Positions 1 to 7,966 of a stretch of 64,000 nt of DNA are shown here, one piece after another. Positions within the stretch are counted from its first letter, which is position 1. Each line of letters starts with the position of its first letter. Below the pieces are notes generated by a model that saw nothing but the letters and a program-made list of their open reading frames with translations, searched no databases and was not told the origin of the DNA. Source of the DNA: Lagopus muta (Eukaryota; Chordata; Aves; Galliformes; Phasianidae); assembly GCF_023343835.1 (NCBI RefSeq), contig NW_026040168.1:62001-126000 (forward strand). Reading direction: 5' to 3'. A program made the position numbers and the translations under genes.

Positions 1-1750
1 GTCTTTCTTGTAGTGAGGGGCCCAAAACTGAACGCAGTACTCGAGGTGCGGCCTCACCCGGGCCGAGTACAGAGGGATGATCACCTCCCTAGTCCTGCTG
101 ACTGCACGATTTGTGATCCAAGCCAGGATGCCGTTGGCCTTCTTGGCCCCCTGGGCACGCTGCTGGCTCGTGTTCAGGCGGCTGTTGACTAATGCCCCCA
201 GAACCGTTTCCTCGGTGCAGCTTTCCAGCCACCCTTCCCCGAGCCCATAGCGTTGCATGAGGTTGTTGTGAGCAAAGTGCGGGACCTGGCGCTTGGTCTC
301 GTTGAAGCTCCTACAATTGTCCTCAGCCAAGCGATCCAGCCTATCCGGATCCCTGCGTAGGGCCTTCCTACCCTCAGGCAGATCAGCCCTTCCTCCCAAC
401 ATGGTGTCATCTGCAACCTTCCTGAGAGTGCGCTCAATCCCCTCGTCCAGATCACCAACCAAGATATTGAACAGGACCGGCTCAAATGCTGGCCCCCTGG
501 GGAACACCGCTGGCGACCACCGCCAGCTGGACTGAACTCCATTCACCACCACTCTCTGGGCCCGGCCGTCCAGCCAGGTTTTTACCCGGCAGAGTACGCC
601 TGCCCAAGCCGTGGGCTGCCATCTTCTCTGGGAGAATACCGTGGGAGACAGAATCAAAGGCTTCACTGAAGTCTAGGTAGACGACATCCACAGCCTTTGC
701 CTCATCCACTAGGCGGGTCACCTGGTCGTAGAAGGAGATCGGGTCGGTCAAGCAGGACCTGTCTTTAAGGGACCCGCGCTGGCTAGGCCCGGTCCCCTGG
801 TTGTCCCGCACACGCCCTGTGATGTCGCTCCGGGTGATCTGCTCCACGAGCTTCCTCAATACCGAGGTCAGGCTGACAGGCCTGTAGTTCCCCGGATCCT
901 CCATCCGACCCTTCTTGTAGGTGGGCGTCTGTCTCGCTCCAGCTATCGGTAGCGAGATGGTTCGTTATATGCGTATACCCGACGTGAGATTAAGACTCAG
1001 AAAGGAGCCAACTGTTTGCCCAACCAGTTTATTGTGAAAGGTTTTGGTTAGCTAGGCCTGGGGATGGGAGGTGGGACGAAGAAAGCAATAGCAAAAAGAC
1101 AGAAAAGAAAAGCGAGGATTTGTTACAGGAACGCAGAGATTGTTACCACCGCAGTGTCACAATGTTTCATGAGTCTGGTTGGCAGCGGGGGTGGGGGGTG
1201 CAGGTTCTCTTTCTCGGTCGATCACAGGCGGAAGGAAAACACAACAAGGGAATAGCGCGCACAAAGTTTCGGCAGACTCCATACGTATATATACTGTCTG
1301 GCTCTCCTTGGCTTGCTCATCGTAAGGGCACGTCCAGCACAGGTGCAACAGTCAGAACAGACAGAAGTAAAGAAGGCACTGGGAATTGAGGGGCGTTTAT
1401 TCCGCTCCGCGGCCCCGTCTTCCAGCTCAGGGGGCTGAGTACCCTGAGGATAGCTGGTCTGACTGTTAAAGACAGAAGTGAAGAGGGCATTGAGAACTTC
1501 AGCCTTTTCCTCCTCCTTGGTGGTGACGTTCCCCACCGCATCGAATAAAGCAGGGAGATTCTCCTTGGCCCTCCTCTTGCTATTAATATGTTCATAAAAA
1601 CAATGTTTTAATCGTCTCGAGCAACGGTGGCCACATTAAGGTCTCGCTGGGCTTTTGCCCGTCTAATTTTCTCCCTGCGTATTCTAGCAACATCCTTGCA
1701 CTCTTCCCGAGTTGCCTGTCCCTTCTTGCGAAGATGGCACACTCCTGGCC
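1..1750 (-). mobile_element. CR1 LINE fragment, unit 1 (left end cut by window)
   Basis: The minus strand encodes pieces of the CR1 ORF2 reverse transcriptase. From the right edge: a KKGQATREE...REKIRRAKAQ segment (to about 1608), GNVTTKEEEKAEVLNALFTS (about 1536-1390), then after an LTR-like interruption the RT core EDPGNYRPVSLTSV (904 downward), the catalytic YLDFSEAFD block and SGVPQG (near 490). RT continues in another frame with [12 protein letters not shown] and the VADD catalytic pair. The reading frame changes at least near SGVPQG and around the interruption, so it cannot encode a working enzyme. The 5' end of the element is missing (right edge about 1750, judged by loss of recognisable CR1 protein), as is about 65 residues between the 5' part and the RT core. 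It lies head to head with HINTW. Confidence 0.92.
930..1350 (-). mobile_element. LTR-like insert inside CR1, unit 1
   Basis: About 420 bp separate two CR1 protein blocks and carry no CR1 homology. Read on the minus strand the piece begins TGTTG, has a TATATATA box near 1288-1300, an AATAAA signal at 1033-1028 and ends in ACA at 930, an order that fits a solitary retroviral-type LTR (short U3, R, ~80-100 bp U5). Only a 3-bp GAC match flanks it, so a target duplication is not convincing. No internal coding region is present and the family is not recognised. It predates the array expansion, because every unit has it at the same place. It could instead be unrelated promoter-like DNA brought in by recombination. 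Confidence 0.4.
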
Positions 1751-1839
1751 TGCCCGGCCAATACGCGGTCATTCGACGGGAGGGATCGGCACCAAAAAGC
1801 CCCCAGCGCGTTTGAGGAGGAGCCGATAAGGGCAATCCC

Positions 1840-2203
1840 TAATACCCGGGGCCTGTTCTGCAGGCCTCGTTTGGCCGCCGCAGGGGCGCCGCACTTACAG
1901 GGCACAGCTTCCCTTCGCGGAGGCGCCCTCCCGCTCCCCCACGTCGCATCCCCGCGCGCCCGGAGGCGCGCGCAAAGTCCCTGAGCCCCGATAAGCACCG
2001 GGCCGACGGGAGCGGAGCCGCCAACAGGGCGGGGACAAGCGTAAAGGGCACGCGAGACAGCCAACCGAGGCGCTCGAACGGCCGGCGGCGCTCCGTCGGC
2101 CCAATGAGCGCCGCCGAGGGCCGGGCCGGGCCGAGCCGAGCCGAGCCGAGCCGAGAGGGGGAGGTTCGCGGCTGAGGGAGTGTTGTAGCGAGCGCGCGCC
2201 GTC
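1840..2203 (+). promoter_or_regulatory. CpG-rich TATA-less promoter of HINTW copy 1
   Basis: GC- and CpG-rich DNA immediately upstream of the start codon continues into exon 1 and the beginning of intron 1 (to about 2700), as in a housekeeping CpG island. It has a GC box (GGGCGGGG, 2027-2034), a CCAAT box of NF-Y type (CCAATGAG from 2101, 103 nt before the ATG) and a (CCGAG)5 pentamer run at 2131-2155. No TATA box is visible. The transcription start cannot be placed. Stretch 1751-1839 between the CR1 edge and this region holds nothing recognisable. Confidence 0.6.
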
Positions 2204-4526
2204 ATGGCCGGCGGGATGGTTAGGTCGCCGGCCGCCCGGCGCAGTGGCGCCGCTCTCTTCGGAAAAGTCGGCCGCCAGGAGTTCTCCGCCAACGTTATCC
2301 GCGAGAAGAGGAGGAGCCGTTGTGGACGAGGAGGTAGCCGCGGCGTTGCCGTGCGTTGTGCGATTCTTCCCTTGCCCCCCCTTCCCACCCCTCCCCCACC
2401 CTAGCGCGCTCGCCCGCCCGCCCTCTGGAACGAGCGCCCGTTGCGGTGCCGGCGAGTGCGGCGGGGCGAGCGGCGACGTTGCCGCCGGGCGGGCGGACGG
2501 GCCTTTCTGGCCGCTGATGCTCGCTACTGCCGCGCCTCCTCTAAAACCCGGCGCTCCTTCGGTGCCACGGGGCTGCCGTGGCGCGTACTGGCTTGCTGGT
2601 GCCGCCTGGCTCGCCTAGCTTCCCAGCGCCCCCGTGTGGTGTGCGCGCGTGTGTAGAGGCGGGCGTGTGACGCTGAAGCGCTTGGTGGCAGTCGCGGGCG
2701 CTTGCCGCGCGCGATATCTATCAGCCCTTTGGCGCTGCTAGTCGTGCTAGTTGCATTAGAATTAGTTGACCATTGGGATTAGTTGGCCGTTTCCTACAGG
2801 TCGGTGGTATTCCCGTGTGCAAGGCGATAACCTTTGCGTCGATTTGGAAGTGTCTGACGTAGAGCCAGCCTCACCGCACTAATCCGGAACGTTCTTTCGC
2901 CTGAGTACGCGGTGTTCTTGAGGACAGAGAGTCAACCCGGCCTCAGTCGGGATAACCCCAGGTTCTTAGTAAATGCCTTGGTCAAAAGTAGGATAGGAAG
3001 GCGATATTTGGCCATAACTGAAGGATGGTGAGCCACCGTTTGCCGCCTGAGTGGTTAAGCGGGGTCTTAATAAGAGAGTGAAATAAGCGCAAATGGAGGT
3101 GGTTTGGTTTGGGTTTAAAATCGCTCCGTGCTCGTAGCAGCAGGAGCCTGTGAAAACGTGTTTTGTGGATAGAAGGGAGAGGACTTTGCCAATTCAAAGA
3201 TCACTTAGGAAGAATCGCCGTGTTGTCTTGCGTTTGGGGTACGAGTTCAGTGGGGCGTAGCGATCTGCTTAAGCTATTGCCTTTCTCCGGAGCCAACCCC
3301 GTTTTAACCGCGTACTCTTCTTCCTCCAGTGCCTTGTGTTCCGTGATGTTTCAACGCAAGCTCCTATGCTTTTTCCTAGCCGCTCGCGACAAGGCCGTTG
3401 TGAGGTTGTCCGAAGCAGAAGATTCTGGCGCACCTGTAAAGACCGTGGAAGCTTTCTGTACACCGAACGGTGCCTGTAAGTGGTACGTAATTTAGTAGGC
3501 GCTGTCCCGTGGCCTCGTTTCCTCTAGATGTTGCAAAGAGGCACAGTAGGCTATTTGGTGTTTCCCGACACCGTAGTCTTTTGCCTCTAGCTTGTGACGG
3601 AGCTGAGCGTTTTGACTAAGGGTAGCGAGAGAAAGCGATGCTCATTTCTGGGTGCGTGCTTGTAGTGCAAAATGCAGTGCTGTTTGGAAGTATGGCCCGA
3701 TGCCTGTTTTCAGGGTTTCCCGACAGTGGTACTTGCTCAAATGCGGAGAAGAGGGCTTGGGGTTTTGAGCAGGTCGGAGGCGAGGAAGGGGAAAGCTGTC
3801 TGAGGGGTGCTGGATGTTTCATTTTCAGCTATAGAAGTCAAGTTGGATGGCTTTTGCGTGGGCTCGCAAAGCCTACGTCGAGTTTTTCTTTTCTGCCAGA
3901 ATGACTTACGTTGCCCGAAGATATAATGGGGGGCTGGAACCCCGAGACAAATCTGGCTACTGTGCCCGATTTGTAGTCCGTCACTGTCTAGCTGGGGGTG
4001 GGGAGGGGGTTAAAAAAAAAGAAAAAGAAGTAAAAAAACGATGGCAAGTTCCCATAGCTGCCCCTCCCCCCATTGTGCATAATCGGTCTTTGTAACTTTG
4101 CTTAGAATGTGTCAGTTGCAGAAAGGCGGAAATTTGAAGAGCAGCGCTTGAATGGCGAAGAACTAGTTCACCGTGTTCTGTGGATGGTTCTTTGCTCACC
4201 TTCCTTCGCTTCCTGCCCTCTCCGCTCTTCTTTGTGTTGTAGCACGCTACGTTACGTAACGTTATTTCCCCCTCCAGCTTCACAGGCGTTTGATGATTGT
4301 TGGCGAGAAGTGTGCTGCTAACCTGGGCCTGACCGATGGATTCCGGATGGCTGTGAGATACCCCCCCTCAGGCCCTTCCGACTACCGCACGCGTCTCTGT
4401 ATTCTGGGTGGCCGTCAGTTGGGCCAGCCTCCCGGGGAAGACGTTTGCACCGCAGGAGTTGCTGCACGCGTACGGATCGCCACTGAATGGATTTCACGTG
4501 TCGCCCGTCAGTCTAGCCTCCGTTGA
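2204..4526 (+). CDS. HINTW: HINTW copy 1, W-linked HINT1 paralog lacking the histidine triad (3 exons)
   Basis: HINT1 proteins are small HIT-family purine nucleoside phosphoramidases; HINTW is the diverged female-specific avian copy, thought from chicken work to have lost catalysis and perhaps to act by pairing with HINT1. Exon 1 starts at ATG 2204; residues 18-34 (LFGKVGRQEFSANVIRE) align with HINT1 IFGKIIRKEIPA.II.E. Exon 2 starts at 3330 after a pyrimidine-rich tract and encodes CLVFRDVSTQAP, then an arginine-rich stretch, to 3475 (donor GTAAGT). Exon 3 (4286-4526) encodes RLMIVGEKCAANLGLTDGFRM, then RTRLCILGGRQLGQPPG where HINT1 has HVHLHVLGGRQ...PPG, then a ~29-residue tail absent from HINT1. 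The exon 1 donor is unsettled: phase-compatible GTs follow 2344 or 2350 (giving 175 or 177 residues), while the HINT1-like donor after 2333 gives a 48-residue stub. Exon 2 codon 13 is Met. Intron 1 has the long (17-bp plus) form. Confidence 0.85.
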
Positions 4527-4589
4527 CATAGAATTGGTTCTGGTGGGTGCCTGTGGAGGGTAATGAAAAGCTTTGCGCAGCATTTGCAC

Positions 4590-4595
4590 AATAAA
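4590..4595 (+). promoter_or_regulatory. HINTW polyadenylation signal, copy 1
   Basis: Canonical AATAAA 64 nt after the HINTW stop codon. The same signal is kept at the same distance in every copy: 10353, 16099, 21845, 27592, 33357, 39102, 44847, 50592, 56337 and 62097 (first bases). A short 3' UTR is therefore expected. Confidence 0.75.
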
Positions 4596-4599
4596 GATG

Positions 4600-5480
4600 G
4601 AGCACGGAGATATCATCTCTGTCTCGCGTGTCTTACTGATGGAAATGGTCCTGCAAGTTAAAACGGTGGGTCTCCGTCTCCCAAAGATAATATAGGATGT
4701 GCCGTGTGTTTGAGGCCTTGCCGTCTTCCCCCAGCTTCCAAATGAAAGGGCGTGGGTTTTATCGCGTAACAGCAGCATCGACAAGCGGCAGGCGTAGAAT
4801 TATAGAGGAATAAGGTTGGAAGAAAGCTTCCAGATATCATCAGTCGTACGGCCCTGTCCCGAGGCCGAGCAAACGCTACCTGCATGATTGCTGTCCGGTG
4901 CTCGTCAGCCTGTTCTTAACCCATCTCGAAGCTTTGCCGCCGCTTCCGCTTTCTTTTCAGTCGCGGATTTTGCGACGTGGAGAATTAGTTTCTCCCACAG
5001 GAACTTTCCCAAATGGAAAAGACTTTGTGATGCTCGAGACGGCAATTGTCGCGCTTCTGCTGTCTTTGATATTCGGCTGCCCTTCTCCATTTTTCATTTT
5101 TCATACAAACAAAGCATTAAAAAAAAAAAACCCAAAAAACGTAGCATTGTTCCATAACCGGAAGGAGGGGCACTACAGGCACCGTCAGGCTCTAACGTGT
5201 AATCACGTCTCGTGCTTTGTTAGGCCTCTGGCTTTGCTTTAGTCTTTGTTGAATTGCGATTGCATTCAAGGCTGACTGGAGTGGGGGAGTGTCAAAATGC
5301 TAATAGATATTTGCATTAAAAGTTGAATACTTGAAACTCGCCGAGTGAAATTATTGTGTGGCCGTTCCTCAAAGAATCTTGATTTGTCAGCAGTAGATCC
5401 GCTTGCGGGACTGGCGATCGCAGCTGTGAATGACTCTGAATTAAACCGTTTGAAGAAGCGGAATGAAACAACTTGTTACG
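4600..5480. other. Unassigned spacer between HINTW 3' end and next CR1 edge
   Basis: About 880 bp with no recognised gene or element. It holds a long A run followed by CCCAAAAAAC near 5119-5141 whose length and bases vary between units (for example CCCC or CTCC in place of CCC). Open frames of up to 114 codons cross it but show no family resemblance and run through the A tract. The equivalent spacers are 10363-11243, 16109-16989, 21855-22735, 27602-28482, 33367-34247, 39112-39992, 44857-45737, 50602-51482, 56347-57227 and 62107-62987. Confidence 0.5.
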
Positions 5481-7513
5481 TTTTTCCTAATATCCAACCT
5501 GAAGCTCCCCCCCGGCGCAGCTGACGGCCGTTACCTCTTGTCCCACCGCTAGTTACCTGGGAGAAGCGGCCAACCCTCACCTCGCTACAACCACCTTTCG
5601 GGTAGTTGTAAAGAGGCGATAAGGTCTCTCTCTCTGCCCTGAGCCTCCCCTTCTCCAGACAAAACAATCCTAGCTCCCTCAGCCGCTACCCATAGGTCTT
5701 GTGCTCCAGTCCCTTCACCAGCTTGGTTGCCCTCCTCCTCTGGACACGCTCCGGAGCCTCAACGTCTTTCTTGTAGTGAGGGGCCCAAAACTGAACGCAG
5801 TACTCGAGGTGCGGCCTCACCCGGGCCGAGTACAGAGGGATGATCACCTCCCTAGTCCTGCTGACTGCACGATTTGTGATCCAAGCCAGGATGCCGTTGG
5901 CCTTCTTGGCCCCCTGGGCACGCTGCTGGCTCGTGTTCAGGCGGCTGTTGACTAATGCCCCCAGAACCGTTTCCTCGGTGCAGCTTTCCAGCCACCCTTC
6001 CCCGAGCCCATAGCGTTGCATGAGGTTGTTGTGAGCAAAGTGCGGGACCTGGCGCTTGGTCTCGTTGAAGCTCCTACAATTGGCCTCAGCCAAGCGATCC
6101 AGCCTATCCGGATCCCTGCGTAGGGCCTTCCTACCCTCAGGCAGATCAGCCCTTCCTCCCAACATGGTGTCATCTGCAACCTTCCTGAGAGTGCGCTCAA
6201 TCCCCTCGTCCAGATCACCAACCAAGATATTGAACAGGACCGGCTCAAATGCTGGCCCCCTGGGGAACACCGCTGGCGACCACCGCCAGCTGGACTGAAC
6301 TCCATTCACCACCACTCTCTGGGCCCGGCCGTCCAGCCAGGTTTTTACCCGGCAGAGTACGCCTGCCCAAGCCGTGGGCTGCCATCTTCTCTGGGAGAAT
6401 ACCGTGGGAGACAGAATCAAAGGCTTCACTGAAGTCTAGGTAGACGACATCCACAGCCTTTGCCTCATCCACTAGGCGGGTCACCTGGTCGTAGAAGGAG
6501 ATCGGGTCGGTCAAGCAGGACCTGTCTTTAAGGGACCCGCGCTGGCTAGGCCCGGTCCCCTGGTTGTCCCGCACACGCCCTGTGATGTCGCTCCGGGTGA
6601 TCTGCTCCACGAGCTTCCTCAATACCGAGGTCAGGCTGACAGGCCTGTAGTTCCCCGGATCCTCCATCCGACCCTTCTTGTAGGTGGGCGTCTGTCTCGC
6701 TCCAGCTATCGGTAGCGAGATGGTTCGTTATATGCGTATACCCGACGTGAGATTAAGACTCAGAAAGGAGCCAACTGTTTGCCCAACCAGTTTATTGTGA
6801 AAGGTTTTGGTTAGCTAGGCCTGGGGATGGGAGGTGGGACGAAGAAAGCAATAGCAAAAAGACAGAAAAGAAAAGCGAGGATTTGTTACAGGAACGCAGA
6901 GATTGTTACCACCGCAGTGTCACAATGTTTCATGAGTCTGGTTGGCAGCGGGGGTGGGGGGTGCAGGTTCTCTTTCTCGGTCGATCACAGGCGGAAGGAA
7001 AACACAACAAGGGAATAGCGCGCACAAAGTTTCGGCAGACTCCATACGTATATATACTGTCTGGCTCTCCTTGGCTTGCTCATCGTAAGGGCACGTCCAG
7101 CACAGGTGCAACAGTCAGAACAGACAGAAGTAAAGAAGGCACTGGGAATTGAGGGGCGTTTATTCCGCTCCGCGGCCCCGTCTTCCAGCTCAGGGGGCTG
7201 AGTACCCTGAGGATAGCTGGTCTGACTGTTAAAGACAGAAGTGAAGAGGGCATTGAGAACTTCAGCCTTTTCCTCCTCCTTGGTGGTGACGTTCCCCACC
7301 GCATCGAATAAAGCAGGGAGATTCTCCTTGGCCCTCCTCTTGCTATTAATATGTTCATAAAAACAATGTTTTAATCGTCTCGAGCAACGGTGGCCACATT
7401 AAGGTCTCGCTGGGCTTTTGCCCGTCTAATTTTCTCCCTGCGTATTCTAGCAACATCCTTGCACTCTTCCCGAGTTGCCTGTCCCTTCTTGCGAAGATGG
7501 CACACTCCTGGCC
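5481..7513 (-). mobile_element. CR1 LINE fragment, unit 2 (complete example)
   Basis: First full view of the element: 2033 bp. The 3' part of ORF2 runs from the VADD block (about 6260-5686: [16 protein letters not shown], then [19 protein letters not shown] and ERVQRR) into a third frame at 5667-5481 with CLEKGRLR...YPKGGCSEV...[14 protein letters not shown] and a last GWILGK/LDIRK piece. Homology stops at about 5481, before the ORF2 C-terminus and the CR1 3' UTR with its usual short tail repeat. Both ends of the LINE are therefore missing, so the piece was captured by rearrangement rather than being a simple 5'-truncated insertion ending at this point. RT core frame: 6667-6245. Confidence 0.93.
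6693..7113 (-). mobile_element. LTR-like insert, unit 2
   Basis: Same position and content as in unit 1, with TATATATA and AATAAA on the minus strand. No difference of note from unit 1. Confidence 0.4.
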
Positions 7514-7602
7514 TGCCCGGCCAATACGCGGTCATTCGACGGGAGGGATCGGCACCAAAAAGCCCCCAGCGCGTTTGAGGAGGAGCCGATAAGGGCAATC
7601 CC

Positions 7603-7966
7603 TAATACCCGGGGCCTGTTCTGCAGGCCTCGTTTGGCCGCCGCAGGGGCGCCGCACTTACAGGGCACAGCTTCCCTTCGCGGAGGCGCCCTCCCGCTCC
7701 CCCACGTCGCATCCCCGCGCGCCCGGAGGCGCGCGCAAAGTCCCTGAGCCCCGATAAGCACCGGGCCGACGGGAGCGGAGCCGCCAACAGGGCGGGGACA
7801 AGCGTAAAGGGCACGCGAGACAGCCAACCGAGGCGCTCGAACGGCCGGCGGCGCTCCGTCGGCCCAATGAGCGCCGCCGAGGGCCGGGCCGGGCCGAGCC
7901 GAGCCGAGCCGAGCCGAGAGGGGGAGGTTCGCGGCTGAGGGAGTGTTGTAGCGAGCGCGCGCCGTC
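7603..7966 (+). promoter_or_regulatory. HINTW promoter, copy 2
   Basis: CpG-rich, TATA-less. CCAAT at 7864-7868, GC box at 7790-7797, (CCGAG)5 at 7894-7918. Confidence 0.55.

Noticed and set aside
482-904. Reverse transcriptase frame as a functional host or retron RT
   Set aside because: Sequence blocks are those of CR1 ORF2, with frame changes and missing segments on both sides.
2131-2155. Pentamer run or the unit periodicity as a CRISPR array
   Set aside because: No spacer-repeat alternation exists; introns, CR1 and AATAAA signals show a vertebrate genome.
1684-2388. Long minus-strand open frame (234 codons) opposite the HINTW promoter
   Set aside because: It lies in GC-rich DNA poor in stop codons, has low-complexity Ala/Arg/Pro composition and no family resemblance, and is split in unit 6 by a 1-bp change.
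3163-3495. 110-codon plus-strand frame containing VVRLSEAEDSG as a separate gene
   Set aside because: The segment is the HINT1-like reading of HINTW exon 2 in its old frame, run into intron 1 upstream; it is a relic of the parent gene rather than a new one.
4898-5242. 114-codon frame in the downstream spacer with a hydrophobic stretch
   Set aside because: It runs through a variable A tract, has no recognisable homology and follows the HINTW poly(A) signal; conservation between units only reflects array homogenisation.
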